From the NCBI GenBank assembly GCA_902776365.1, contig CACYPU010000012.1:1-64000 (forward strand): DNA of 64,000 nucleotides. Reading direction: 5' to 3'. This document shows positions 33,481 through 42,416 of the stretch, piece by piece (positions within the stretch are counted from its first letter, which is position 1; every line of letters starts with the position of its first letter). A program made the translations under genes and the position numbers. This DNA comes from an uncultured Bacteroidota bacterium (lineage in GTDB: Bacteria; Bacteroidota; Bacteroidia; Bacteroidales; P3). The notes beneath the pieces were generated by a model. That model was not told where the DNA came from. It saw only the letters and a program-made list of their open reading frames with translations, and made no database searches.

Positions 33481-35424
33481 TTATCGTCTGCGTTGCTGTT
33501 GTTCCTTCTGCTTCTGCATCTGCTCGGCTTGCTTCTGGAGCTCCTCGAGGCGCTGTTGGAAGCGGCTCTTTTTCTTGGGCTTGCCGTCGGCGGCGTTCTT
33601 GGCGTAGGCCGCCATGCGGGCACGTACTTTCTTCTCGCTCGTGAACTTGCGGATGAGAATCATCGTTGTCATGGTGAAGGTCAGTGAGATGAGGTAGTAG
33701 AGGTTCAAGCCGGCGCTCTGGCTGTTGAAGATGAAGAGCATCATGAAGGGCATGAAATACATCATGAACTTCATGCCGGGCATGCTCTGGGTGCCAGCCT
33801 GCTGCTTCATGGTGTACCAGGTGTAGAAGAACTGCATGCCGAACATCAGGAGGCAGAACATCGAGAGGTGATCGTGGCCGAGGATGGAGGTGCCGAAGTC
33901 GAGCACGGAGTCATAGGTCGACAGGTCGTCGCTCCAGAGGAAGGGCTTCTGTCTCAGCTCGAAAGCTTGGGGGAAGAAGAAAAACATGGCGGTGAGGAAG
34001 GGCATCTGCATCAGCACCGGCAGGCATCCCGCCATGGGGCTGTAGCCTGCGCTCTTCTGCAGGGCCATCATAGCCTGCTGCTTCTGCATGGCCTGTTCTT
34101 TCTTCGGGAAGCGCTGGTTCAGGGCGTCCATCTCGGGCTTCAGGATGCGCATGATGGCACCGCCGCGATAGCTCTTGAACACCAAGGGCAGGAGAATGAG
34201 GCGGATGAGCAGCGTGAAGACGATGATGATGATACCGTAGTTCCAGTTGAATTTCTCCAGGAAGTTGAAGGCCGGGATGATGAGCCAGCGGCTGATGTTC
34301 TTCGAGATGAAGGTCCATCCCAGTGGCAGCATCTTGTCGAAGTCGCGGTCGAAGGCCTTGAGGTCGCGGTATTTGGTGGGTCCAAAATAGAATCCCATGT
34401 TCATGCTCTTCGACGTCCGCATGTCGAGGTCGAGAGAGGCCTGCATGTCAGTCAGGTATTCGGGAGTCTTCTCGGTGGTGTCGGTAAAGACGGAGAAGCT
34501 GGAGTTCTCGAAGGGGTGCGAGTCGGCGGTGAGGATGGCGCAGAAGAACTGCTGCTTGAAAGCCACCCAGTCGAGTTTGGTTTTCAGAGTCTTACTGTCG
34601 TTATTTCCTTCGGCGAGGTGGTCCACATCGTCCGTCGGCGGCTTGTAGTAGACGCTGGTGTAGGTGCGTTCGCTGCGAGTGCCTTCGCGGTGTTTCTCCT
34701 GGCGCAGCATGCGGTTCTTCCAGATGAGTCTTGTGTCGTTCAGCACCACCACGTCGTCGAGACCCACGAAGCGGATGTCGAAGTCCACCTCATAGCCGTC
34801 ACCATGGAAGGTGTAGGCAAACTCCAGGTAATGGGCGGCTTCCGTACTATCGATTTCGCCGCTGATGTCGGCACGCAGAGCCACAACAGCCGAGTCGCCA
34901 CCTTGCACGTTCAGGGCTTCGCCGTTCCAGGGTTTGCCGTTAACATAGGGCTTGAAGTGCAGATATTGTGACTGGATGGGGTGTTCCCTGTCGCCAAAGG
35001 AAAGGTCCAGGTTGTCGGCACTGGGGGTAATCAGCACCAGCGGCTGTTTGTCGTAGGTCTGGTAGTCCTTCAGCGTCACCTTGTTAATCATGGCGCCCAA
35101 AGTGTTGAGTTCTACGGTTATGCGGTCTGTGGCCACTGTGACAATCTCGCCCTCGGTGGAAACCAGGTTCTTGAAGACGCTTGCTTTCGTTTGTGTCAGG
35201 TCGTTATCTTCCACAATGACGGTATTCGTGCTGTCGGTGCTGTCAGCCACCGCTGCTGCCTGCATGGTGGTGTCGCCCGGCTGCTCGGTGGCGACTGCCT
35301 GCGTCTTGATGGTGTCGGTCTGTGCGTTCTTGTTTTGCTCTTGTGGCGATCGGTCAATCCACATCGTGTATCCGATGAAGATACCAAAGATGAGGACCAG
35401 TCCGATGATTGATTTTTTATCCAT
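33481..35424 (-). CDS. yidC: Membrane protein insertase YidC
   Basis: A 647-residue Oxa1/YidC insertase. An N-terminal helix (IIGLVLIFGIFIGYTMWI) is followed by the large periplasmic P1 domain (about 60-350) and the C-terminal five-helix insertase core, with NWGIIIIVFTLLIRLILLPL-like and SPMAGCLPVLMQMPFLTAMFFFFP segments. The basic, Gln-rich C-terminus (QRLEELQKQAEQMQKQKEQQ) can contact ribosomes. Length is normal for Bacteroidetes. A promoter lies about 80 bases upstream. Confidence 0.96.
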   Translation of the reverse strand: MDKKSIIGLVLIFGIFIGYTMWIDRSPQEQNKNAQTDTIKTQAVATEQPGDTTMQAAAVADSTDSTNTVIVEDNDLTQTKASVFKNLVSTEGEIVTVATDRITVELNTLGAMINKVTLKDYQTYDKQPLVLITPSADNLDLSFGDREHPIQSQYLHFKPYVNGKPWNGEALNVQGGDSAVVALRADISGEIDSTEAAHYLEFAYTFHGDGYEVDFDIRFVGLDDVVVLNDTRLIWKNRMLRQEKHREGTRSERTYTSVYYKPPTDDVDHLAEGNNDSKTLKTKLDWVAFKQQFFCAILTADSHPFENSSFSVFTDTTEKTPEYLTDMQASLDLDMRTSKSMNMGFYFGPTKYRDLKAFDRDFDKMLPLGWTFISKNISRWLIIPAFNFLEKFNWNYGIIIIVFTLLIRLILLPLVFKSYRGGAIMRILKPEMDALNQRFPKKEQAMQKQQAMMALQKSAGYSPMAGCLPVLMQMPFLTAMFFFFPQAFELRQKPFLWSDDLSTYDSVLDFGTSILGHDHLSMFCLLMFGMQFFYTWYTMKQQAGTQSMPGMKFMMYFMPFMMLFIFNSQSAGLNLYYLISLTFTMTTMILIRKFTSEKKVRARMAAYAKNAADGKPKKKSRFQQRLEELQKQAEQMQKQKEQQQRRR

Positions 35425-35502
35425 ATATAGTATTGTTTGTCTTTGTTTATTTTTCTGTTTTCTAGTTGTTTATATCTCCTCTTGCTAAAGGGAAATGAAA
35501 TG

Positions 35503-35510
35503 CAAATATA
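35503..35510 (-). promoter_or_regulatory. Promoter of yidC
   Basis: Minus strand TATATTTG followed by CA, about 80 bases before the yidC start. Confidence 0.6.
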
Positions 35511-35597
35511 CGAAATATTTTATATTTTTTATTACTTTATAAAATAAATAACTTTTTCCGCAATATTTCAGAGGAAAATGCGTTACAAAAAACAGAT

Positions 35598-36851
35598 ATG
35601 AAAAAGATAGTTTTATTGTCAGCGCTGTTGTTCCCGATGATTGCCTGTGCATTTGATTTCCAAGTGGTTGCGCCGAGCGGTCAGACACTCTATTTCGACA
35701 TTGTGTCCGGTGGGGTTTCGGTGGTGTATCCTCATGCTGGGAACTATTCCAGCGCGTGGGACGGTTTCGACAAGCCCACGGGAGCCTTGACGATTCCCGC
35801 CCAGGTCACTTGGGAGGGTGTTACCTACCCTGTGGTCTCCGTAGGCCCGGCAGCTTTCTACATGTGTACTTCGCTCACATCGGTAATCATCAGTCATGGT
35901 GTCACCACCCTCGGTAACAGCGCGTTCAATAGTTGCATCTCGGTTGACTCGGTTTCCATCCCGGCGTCGGTTACCTCCATTGGTAGCCAGACTTTCGGCG
36001 CATGTTCCTCGTTGTCAAGCGTGTGTATCCATGCCGTCACTCCACCGACCACCGCTTCCGGAGCCTTTTATAACGTCTCGCTGGCGTCGTGTGTGCTGTA
36101 TGTGCCCTGCGAGAGCGATTCGGCCTATGCGACGGCAGCGCCATGGAGTGGCTTTGGCAGTGTGGTGGCGATGCCGTGTGCTGTGACGTTGACCACTGCG
36201 GTGAACAGCATGGAGCGGGGCAGCGTGACGGGCGCCGGCACCTATCCCTTCGGCTCTCAGGTGGTGCTGGAAGCCGTTCCTGCCGACGGCTATGCTTTTA
36301 TCTGCTGGAATGATGGTGATACGCTGAATCCCAGGCCTTTGGAGGCTATAGAAGATGTCTCGCTGGTGGCCATGTTCTTTGCCCCCATCCACGACACCAT
36401 CGACCTCACACCCACCATCTACCACTTGCAGGTGCTTTCCGCCAACGCCGACCTGGGTCTCGGGGTGGGCTCCGCCATGCTTCCTGAAGGCACTGTGGCA
36501 GAGGTGTGTGCGCTGCCTCTCGTGGGGAGCCGTTTTGCGGGATGGAGCGACGGAGAGAATATCAATCCTCGTCATGTGACGGTGACGGGCGACCTCACCA
36601 TCATGGCGTATTTCGAAAGGGTAGGGGTGACCTCGCCTGAGGCTGATAGGTGGAGCGTCTCGGTAGATGGACGTATGTTGGTGGTTAAATGCCCTGAAGG
36701 ACTGATGGTTACTGTCTATGATGCCGGAGGACGCATCGTGACCTTGGCCCGCACCGGTGGGGAACAAACGAGTTTTGTCATGCCGGAGCCGGGAGTCTAC
36801 GTGGTCTCGGTGGATGGTGCAGGGGCGCGAAAAGTGGTTGTAGGGAATTAA
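35598..36851 (+). CDS. Secreted LRR_5 protein with T9SS sorting domain
   Basis: A 417-residue exported protein. A signal peptide (IVLLSALLFPMIACAF) is followed by BspA-type leucine-rich repeats (TSLTSVIISHGVTTLGNSAF, SIPASVTSIGSQTF), two beta-repeat units with WNDGDTLNPR and WSDGENINPR motifs, and a C-terminal T9SS type A sorting domain (VTVYDAGGRIVTLA ... PGVYVVSVDGAGARKVVV). It should therefore be exported by the type IX system and attached to or released from the surface. Only two to three LRRs are present, fewer than in typical BspA proteins. The stop codon lies inside a GAATTAA array. Confidence 0.88.
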   Translation: MKKIVLLSALLFPMIACAFDFQVVAPSGQTLYFDIVSGGVSVVYPHAGNYSSAWDGFDKPTGALTIPAQVTWEGVTYPVVSVGPAAFYMCTSLTSVIISHGVTTLGNSAFNSCISVDSVSIPASVTSIGSQTFGACSSLSSVCIHAVTPPTTASGAFYNVSLASCVLYVPCESDSAYATAAPWSGFGSVVAMPCAVTLTTAVNSMERGSVTGAGTYPFGSQVVLEAVPADGYAFICWNDGDTLNPRPLEAIEDVSLVAMFFAPIHDTIDLTPTIYHLQVLSANADLGLGVGSAMLPEGTVAEVCALPLVGSRFAGWSDGENINPRHVTVTGDLTIMAYFERVGVTSPEADRWSVSVDGRMLVVKCPEGLMVTVYDAGGRIVTLARTGGEQTSFVMPEPGVYVVSVDGAGARKVVVGN

Positions 36852-36881
36852 GAATTAAGAGTTAAGAATTTAGAATTAAAA
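36844..36881. repeat. GAATTAA heptamer array
   Basis: Five GAATTAA/GAGTTAA units overlapping the stop codon of the LRR/T9SS gene; the first unit supplies the stop. Confidence 0.8.
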
Positions 36882-36909
36882 ATATTTTATTTTTTCGATT
36901 TTTTTTTCG

Positions 36910-36917
36910 TATTTTTG
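36910..36917 (+). promoter_or_regulatory. Bacteroidetes-type promoter of the MBL/beta-CASP gene
   Basis: TATTTTTG followed by CA, 23 bases before the ATG at 36941. Confidence 0.65.
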
Positions 36918-36940
36918 CATCCTCAAAAAACCTCTCGATA

Positions 36941-38341
36941 ATGAAACTGCAATTTATGGGTGCCACCCGCGAGGTGACGGGTAGCAAACACATGATAACT
37001 ACCAAAAGTGGACTGAAGATTCTGCTCGACTGCGGCATGTACCAAGGCAAGGGCCTCGAGACCGACGCCATGAACCGTGACCTGGGTTTTAATCCCTCTG
37101 AGATTGACTATCTCATTTTAAGTCACGCACATATCGACCATTCGGGCCTTATTCCCTACATCTACAAGAACGGCTTCCGCGGCACGGTGCTCTGCACTCC
37201 TGCCACACGCGACCTCTGCGCCATCATGCTGGCCGATGCCGGCCGCATCCAGATGCAAGATACACAGACGTTCAACAAGAAACGCAAGGCGCAAGGCTTG
37301 GAGCCTGTGGAACCCATCTATGATGAGCAGGATGCCCAGGCCTGCATGAGCTGCTTCATCAGTGTGCCCTACCATAAGAAGTTCAACATCGAGGGCGAGG
37401 TGACGGTGGAGTTCTTCGACGCCGGCCACATCCTCGGCTCGGCGCTCGTCTATCTGGAAATCAAGGATGGACGCCGCAAGATACGCCTTGGGTTCACAGG
37501 CGATATCGGCCGCTACAACAAGCAGATACTCAAAGACCCCGAACCCTTCCCACAGGTCGATTACCTCATCATGGAAAGTACCTATGGCGACCGCCTGCAT
37601 GAGAGCCTCCAGAATGCCGAGCAGGAACTCCTCATGGCTGTGCTCGACACCTGCACCAAGAAGAAAGGCAAGCTCATCATTCCCAGTTTTGCCATCGGTC
37701 GTGCGCAGGAGATTATCTATGCCCTCGACCGCCTGGAGCATGCCAAGTTGCTGCCCGATATCGATGTCTTTGTAGACAGTCCGCTGAGCGTCAACGCCAC
37801 CAATATCATGCGTCTGCACACCGAGAGTTTCAACGACGCCATCGCCGAATACTGCAAGACCGACCCCGACCCCTTCGGTTTCGACCGCCTGCACTACATT
37901 CAGAGTGTCATGGAGAGCAAGCAACTCAATATCAGACATAAACCCTGTGTTATTATCGCCGCCAGCGGCATGATGGAGGCTGGCCGTGTGAAGCACCATT
38001 TGGCCAACCACATCGAGAACCCCTCCACCACCATCCTCTGTGTGGGCTATTGCGAGCCTTCTACCCTGGGTGCTAAGATTATGCGTGGCGACGAGGAAGT
38101 CTCCATCTTCGGCCAGCGCCACAAGGTGCGTGCCGAATTGCGCCGCATCGACTCCCTCTCCGGTCACGGTGACTACAAGGAGATGATGCGCTACATCGGC
38201 TGTCTGGACAAGAAAAAAGTCAAGGGCCTCTTCATCGTTCACGGCGAGGAGGAGACGCAGATGCACTTCGCTGACACCCTCGCCGCCGACGGATGGAAGA
38301 ATATTGTAATCCCCACTTTCCGCCAGGAAGTTGAACTATAA
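36941..38341 (+). CDS. MBL-fold beta-CASP exonuclease (RNA-processing type)
   Basis: A 466-residue metallo-beta-lactamase-fold nuclease of the YSH1/CPSF-like group. Motifs: LDCGMYQG, the metal motif SHAHIDHSGLIPY (HxHxDH at about residues 64-69), the metal His in DAGHILGSA, GDIGRY, and beta-CASP motifs with VDSPLSVNATNI and AASGMMEAGRVKHH. The final GHGDY and FIVHGEEE segments are also typical. It probably processes RNA ends; substrate unknown. The gene is followed by a NUC1 nuclease gene 12 bases on. Confidence 0.92.
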   Translation: MKLQFMGATREVTGSKHMITTKSGLKILLDCGMYQGKGLETDAMNRDLGFNPSEIDYLILSHAHIDHSGLIPYIYKNGFRGTVLCTPATRDLCAIMLADAGRIQMQDTQTFNKKRKAQGLEPVEPIYDEQDAQACMSCFISVPYHKKFNIEGEVTVEFFDAGHILGSALVYLEIKDGRRKIRLGFTGDIGRYNKQILKDPEPFPQVDYLIMESTYGDRLHESLQNAEQELLMAVLDTCTKKKGKLIIPSFAIGRAQEIIYALDRLEHAKLLPDIDVFVDSPLSVNATNIMRLHTESFNDAIAEYCKTDPDPFGFDRLHYIQSVMESKQLNIRHKPCVIIAASGMMEAGRVKHHLANHIENPSTTILCVGYCEPSTLGAKIMRGDEEVSIFGQRHKVRAELRRIDSLSGHGDYKEMMRYIGCLDKKKVKGLFIVHGEEETQMHFADTLAADGWKNIVIPTFRQEVEL

Positions 38342-38353
38342 TTGTCTTGAAAA

Positions 38354-39145
38354 ATGAAGAAAAAAGTCCTTTATCTGAGTCTCTTTGCTGCGCTGCTGGT
38401 ATCGGCGTGGTTCGTGCTGCGCTCGTCGGGTAAGGAAGAGGCTCGGGTGCCGGAGACGGTGGCTCTCCCCGAGTCAAAAGGACTGGAGTTGCCGGAATAC
38501 TCAGTCGACGAAGACATCATCGTCCATACAGGCTACACCGCCTCATACAACCACCAAACCCTAGTGCCCAACTGGGTGGCATGGGAACTCACCGCCGAGG
38601 AGGTCGAGGGCGACTGCAACGGCAGTTACTCCTTCAGCCGCGACCCCGACGTGAAGAATCCCAAGGCACAGCGCGAGGACTACAAGAACTCGGGATATGA
38701 CAAAGGCCACATGGCGCCTCGTGCCGACATGAAATGGAGCGAGAAAGCCCTCGAGGAGAGCTACTACTTCACCAATATCTGTCCGCAGAACCACCAGATG
38801 AACTCGCAGGGGTGGCGCAAAATTGAGGAACTCACGCGACGTCTGGCCAAGCACTATGGAAGCGTCTTCATCGTCTGTGGCCCCATCTTTGACGAGCATC
38901 GCTACGGTACCATAGGCAAGAACGGTCTGCAGGTGCCCGACAGGTTTTTCAAAGCGTTGGCAATCAATGTCGACGGTGATGTTAAGACGGTGGCCTTCCT
39001 TATGGACAACAACAAACAGAATAAATCGCCGAAACATTATGCTGTGAGTGTCGACAGTGTGGAGGCAGTGATTGGACGCAACCTCTTTCCGCAAGTCGGC
39101 GAGACGGCGGAACAGACATTTGACTGGACTTTTTGGACTTTTTAG
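38354..39145 (+). CDS. Secreted DNA/RNA non-specific endonuclease (NUC1)
   Basis: A 263-residue nuclease with an N-terminal hydrophobic anchor or signal (VLYLSLFAALLVSAWFVL). The beta-beta-alpha-metal site is visible as GYDKGHMAPRADM (a DKGH variant of DRGH, near residues 114-126) and the metal-binding Asn in NICPQNHQMNSQGW. Such enzymes degrade DNA and RNA outside the cytoplasm for nutrition or defence. It lies in one direction with the MBL nuclease and a small lipoprotein, with short gaps. Confidence 0.92.
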   Translation: MKKKVLYLSLFAALLVSAWFVLRSSGKEEARVPETVALPESKGLELPEYSVDEDIIVHTGYTASYNHQTLVPNWVAWELTAEEVEGDCNGSYSFSRDPDVKNPKAQREDYKNSGYDKGHMAPRADMKWSEKALEESYYFTNICPQNHQMNSQGWRKIEELTRRLAKHYGSVFIVCGPIFDEHRYGTIGKNGLQVPDRFFKALAINVDGDVKTVAFLMDNNKQNKSPKHYAVSVDSVEAVIGRNLFPQVGETAEQTFDWTFWTF

Positions 39146-39155
39146 ACCCTAAAAT

Positions 39156-39638
39156 ATGATGAAAATGAAATATTATCTGATTCTTCCTATGGCTTTCTGC
39201 CTATCGTTGATGGCCTGCAACCAGCAGGGTGAGAACGAAGACACTGTGACGGCGGCAACAACGGAGATGGAGACTCCACAGGACGAAGCCGCTCCCCTTG
39301 TCCGTTCGGAGAAAATGGAGGTGCCTCCTGTCGCGGGTGAGAAGACGCTCTCGCGCCCTGAATCTCGCCAGCAAGCCACCCCTGCGGCTGCCAAGCCCAA
39401 GCCTGCAACGGCTCCCGCCAAACCTAAAAGCCAGTCGGAGACCTTCTACGTCGAGACCTACGGAGCACAAGGCAAAGTGTGGGGGCATGTGACCATGAAC
39501 GGCGACCGCGGTACCGGCACCATCCACGACTATGACGAGAACACCCTCGCTGTCACCGTCACCCGTCATGGTGACGAACTCTTCGCCGTCGACCAGAACT
39601 CGAGACAATATGTATTCAAATTGAAAAATAAAAACTAA
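39156..39638 (+). CDS. Small lipoprotein, Ala/Pro-rich linker
   Basis: A 160-residue lipoprotein (lipobox LSLMAC, Cys21). Residues about 25-95 are Glu-, Pro-, Ala- and Lys-rich (for example TPAAAKPKPATAPAKPKS), a flexible linker. The C-terminal 65 residues (ETFYVETYGAQGKVWGHVTMNGDRGTGTIH...) may form a small beta domain. No family recognised. It lies 10 bases after the nuclease gene and 8 before the transketolase half. Confidence 0.7.
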   Translation: MMKMKYYLILPMAFCLSLMACNQQGENEDTVTAATTEMETPQDEAAPLVRSEKMEVPPVAGEKTLSRPESRQQATPAAAKPKPATAPAKPKSQSETFYVETYGAQGKVWGHVTMNGDRGTGTIHDYDENTLAVTVTRHGDELFAVDQNSRQYVFKLKNKN

Positions 39639-39646
39639 AAATTATA

Positions 39647-40495
39647 ATGAAAAGTACACAGGAACTCCAGCAGATTGCGACGCAGGTGCGCCGCGACATT
39701 CTCCGTATGACCACCAATGCCAAGAGCGGCCATCCCGGCGGCTCCCTCGGCACCGCCGACTGGTTCGTGGCCATGAATTTCAACCTCATGGACTTCGACC
39801 CCAAGAACTTCACCATGAGTGGCGAGGGCGAGGATATGCTCTTCGTCTCCCAGGGTCACATCACGCCGGTCATCTACAGCACTATGGCGCGTCGTGGTTT
39901 CTTCCCCGTCGATGAACTCAATACCTTCCGCAAGTTCGGCACCCGCCTGCAGGGACACCCCTCTACGGCCCACAACCTGCCGGGCATCCGCATGGCCAGC
40001 GGCTCCCTGGGTCAGGGCATGAGCGTCGGCGTCGGCGCGGCCCTCGGCAAGAAGATGACGGGCGACAAGCACCTCGTCTACACCATGCACGGCGACGGCG
40101 AACTCGAGGAAGGCCAGATTTGGGAAGCCGCTATGTTCGCTGGCGCCAAGAAGGTCGACAACCTCATCGCCACCATCGACTACAACAACCAGCAGATTGA
40201 TGCCACTGTCGACGAGGTGATGACCCTCGGCGACCTCAAGGCCAAGTTCGAAAGCTTCCTTTGGAAGGTCGTCGTCATCGACAATGGCAACGACATGCAG
40301 CAGGTTCTCGACGGTATGGCTAAAGCCAAAGCTATGACCGGCCAGAGCGCTCCCGTGTGCGTCATCCTCAAGACCAAAATGGGCTTCGGAGTCGACTTCA
40401 TGCAGGACACCAACAAGTATCATGGCTCTGTCCTCAGTGCCGACGACCTTCCCAAGGCCCTCGCACAGTTGCCTGAGACTCTTGGAGACTTTTGA
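39647..40495 (+). CDS. Transketolase N-terminal subunit (no C-terminal partner here)
   Basis: A 282-residue thiamine-diphosphate-binding half of transketolase. Motifs include SGHPGGSLGTADW, GRRQGHP-like TRLQGHPSTAHNLPG, ASGSLGQGMSVGVG and the TPP motif HGDGELEEGQIWEAAMFAGAKKVDNLIATIDYNN. The split form normally needs a C-terminal subunit encoded directly downstream. Here the next gene is a CDF exporter, 64 bases away, and no C-half is seen in the window. It may be encoded elsewhere, or this copy may be orphaned. Confidence 0.9.
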   Translation: MKSTQELQQIATQVRRDILRMTTNAKSGHPGGSLGTADWFVAMNFNLMDFDPKNFTMSGEGEDMLFVSQGHITPVIYSTMARRGFFPVDELNTFRKFGTRLQGHPSTAHNLPGIRMASGSLGQGMSVGVGAALGKKMTGDKHLVYTMHGDGELEEGQIWEAAMFAGAKKVDNLIATIDYNNQQIDATVDEVMTLGDLKAKFESFLWKVVVIDNGNDMQQVLDGMAKAKAMTGQSAPVCVILKTKMGFGVDFMQDTNKYHGSVLSADDLPKALAQLPETLGDF

Positions 40496-40558
40496 AAATT
40501 CCACTATTGCATTGAAGGCCGTATATAAAATGATTGAAATAACAAGCGGCTAAAAATA

Positions 40559-41443
40559 ATGAATCGCGAACGCGAGATATACAAAGTGACACTGGTGGGC
40601 AGCGCGGCAAATGTGCTGCTCACGGTGTTTAAGTTTGTGGCCGGCATTGTGGGACACAGCGCCGCCATGACGGCCGATGCCGTGCATTCGCTCTCTGACC
40701 TGCTGACCGATGCCGTGGTGCTTGTCTTCGTGCGTGTCGGTGCCAAGCCTGAGGATTGCGGGCACGACTACGGGCATGGGAAGTACGAGACGCTGGCCAC
40801 CACCATCGTGGGCTTTGCACTGGCGATAGTGGCCGTAGGCATCGGCTGGAGGGCCGTCGAGTCGTTGTTGTTCTGGTATGAGGGTGGTATCTTGGAGGCA
40901 CCGGGTATGCTGGCACTGTGGGCGGCACTGGTATCCGTAGTGCTGAAGGAAGCAGTGTATCAGTATACGGTGCGGCGTGGAAAAGATTTGTGTTCGCCTG
41001 CCGTGGAGGCCAATGCCTGGCACCATCGCAGCGATGCACTTTCCTCGTTGGGTACTCTGCTGGGTATTGGCGGCGCCATCCTGCTGGGCGACCGCTGGAC
41101 AGCGCTCGACCCGCTGGCGGGATTGGTTGTCAGCGTGTTCATCCTCCGTGTGGCTTACAGATTACTGCGTCAGGGTTTCGACGAGCTGATGGAGGCTTCG
41201 CTGCCCGACGAGGTGGAGAAGGAAATCCTCTCCGTTGTCACCTCTTTCCCCGATGTTCGAGACCCGCACCACCTGCGCACACGCCGCATCGGTAGCCGCT
41301 ACGCCATCGAGTTGCATATCCGCATGGACGGAACGCTGCCTCTCTCGGCAGCTCATGCCCGCACCTGCGAGATAGAGCAGGCTCTCAAGGCCCGCTTCGG
41401 AGAACGAACGCATATAACCCTGCATGTTGAACCCACCAAATAG
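40559..41443 (+). CDS. Cation diffusion facilitator exporter
   Basis: A 294-residue CDF transporter with about six helices. The metal site on TM2 is in MTADAVHSLSDLLTDA (Asp40, Asp47 region), the TM5 site in HHRSDALSS. The C-terminal cytoplasmic domain (LPDEVEKEILSVVTSFPDV ... HIRMDGTLPLSAAHARTCEIE) is typical. It exports Zn2+, Fe2+ or a related ion in exchange for H+; the metal cannot be decided. It lies seven bases before bcp. Confidence 0.92.
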   Translation: MNREREIYKVTLVGSAANVLLTVFKFVAGIVGHSAAMTADAVHSLSDLLTDAVVLVFVRVGAKPEDCGHDYGHGKYETLATTIVGFALAIVAVGIGWRAVESLLFWYEGGILEAPGMLALWAALVSVVLKEAVYQYTVRRGKDLCSPAVEANAWHHRSDALSSLGTLLGIGGAILLGDRWTALDPLAGLVVSVFILRVAYRLLRQGFDELMEASLPDEVEKEILSVVTSFPDVRDPHHLRTRRIGSRYAIELHIRMDGTLPLSAAHARTCEIEQALKARFGERTHITLHVEPTK

Positions 41444-41449
41444 ATTAGT

Positions 41450-41893
41450 ATGTTACAGAAAGGCACAAGAGCACCCTATTTCGAGGGTATTGATGAGAAC
41501 GGGAACACCGTGAAACTGACTGACTTCGCTGGCAAGAAGCTGGTGCTATATTTTTATCCCAAAGACAGCACTCCTGGTTGTACCGCCGAGGCCTGCGACC
41601 TGCGCGACAATTATGAACGCTTTCTCGCTTTGGGCTACAACGTGCTGGGTGTGAGCAAGGACAGCGCCGCCAGTCACCAGAAGTTTATTGCCAAGTATGA
41701 ATTGCCGTTCCACCTTATCGCCGACACCGACATGACCATTCTCAAGGCCTACGAGGCTTGGGGTGAGAAGAAGAATTACGGTAAAGTTAGCATGGGTACC
41801 CTACGCACCACCTATGTCATCGATGAAAAGGGTGTCATCGTAGATGCCATCGGCAAGGTCGATACCAAGAATCACACGGCACAGATACTCTGA
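41450..41893 (+). CDS. bcp: Thioredoxin-dependent thiol peroxidase (Bcp/PrxQ)
   Basis: A 147-residue peroxiredoxin. The peroxidatic site is YFYPKDSTPGCTAEACDLRD with the two cysteines five residues apart (PrxQ type). The C-terminal KVDTKNHTAQIL ending is typical. It reduces peroxides with electrons from thioredoxin. The downstream alkyltransferase frame overlaps its 3' end. Confidence 0.94.
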   Translation: MLQKGTRAPYFEGIDENGNTVKLTDFAGKKLVLYFYPKDSTPGCTAEACDLRDNYERFLALGYNVLGVSKDSAASHQKFIAKYELPFHLIADTDMTILKAYEAWGEKKNYGKVSMGTLRTTYVIDEKGVIVDAIGKVDTKNHTAQIL

Positions 41894-42416
41894 TACATTG
41901 GATTACGCCATCCAATACGACAGCCCTTTAGGCTCCATCACGCTGACCTTCAACGGCGAGGCTCTCACCGGTCTCCGTTTCTGTATGCCCCATGACGGAT
42001 TTGTCTGCCCACAGGCCACTACTCACTACCCACTACCCATTTGCATCCGTTGGCTCGACCTCTACTTCTCAGGCCGCCAGCCCGATTTCGTCCCTCCCAT
42101 CGCATTCCACGGCACCTCTTTCCAGCAGCGTGTCTGGCAGGTCCTCTTGGATATTCCTTATGGCAAAACAATAAGTTACGGCGAGTTGGCCTACCGCATT
42201 GGCACCCGCTCGGCACAGGCTGTGGGTCAGGCCGTGGGCAAAAACCCCATTGCCATTATTGTTCCCTGCCACCGCGTCATCGGCGGTGACGGCTCCTTGA
42301 CCGGATACGCCTATGGTTTGGAACGAAAGCGATATTTGTTGGCGTTGGAATCTAAATCACCTGCATTGCTGTCGTCACTGCCTCGCGATAACGAGGCAAC
42401 GTGGTGGCTTTCATGA
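41844..42416 (+). CDS. Methylated-DNA--[protein]-cysteine S-methyltransferase
   Basis: An Ogt/AGT-family repair protein. The active site is IIVPCHRVIGGDGSLTGYAYGLERK with the acceptor Cys at residue 142 counting from the ATG at 41844. The start is uncertain: that ATG overlaps bcp by 50 bases, while a TTG at 41898, five bases after the bcp stop, would drop 18 unconserved residues. A CCACTAC array adds ATTHYPLP at residues 58-66. The last 20 residues go beyond the family consensus and overlap the convergent dus gene by 65 bases. Confidence 0.88.
   Translation: MPSARSIPRITRHRYSDTLDYAIQYDSPLGSITLTFNGEALTGLRFCMPHDGFVCPQATTHYPLPICIRWLDLYFSGRQPDFVPPIAFHGTSFQQRVWQVLLDIPYGKTISYGELAYRIGTRSAQAVGQAVGKNPIAIIVPCHRVIGGDGSLTGYAYGLERKRYLLALESKSPALLSSLPRDNEATWWLS
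42016..42040 (+). repeat. CCACTAC heptamer array inside the alkyltransferase gene
   Basis: Three to four CCACTAC/TCACTAC units encode ATTHYPLP between the N-terminal domain and the active-site domain. Confidence 0.8.

Noticed and set aside
38354-39145. Toxin or defence role for the NUC1 nuclease
   Set aside because: No immunity gene, no toxin-delivery domain and a plain signal or anchor; a secreted scavenging nuclease is simpler.
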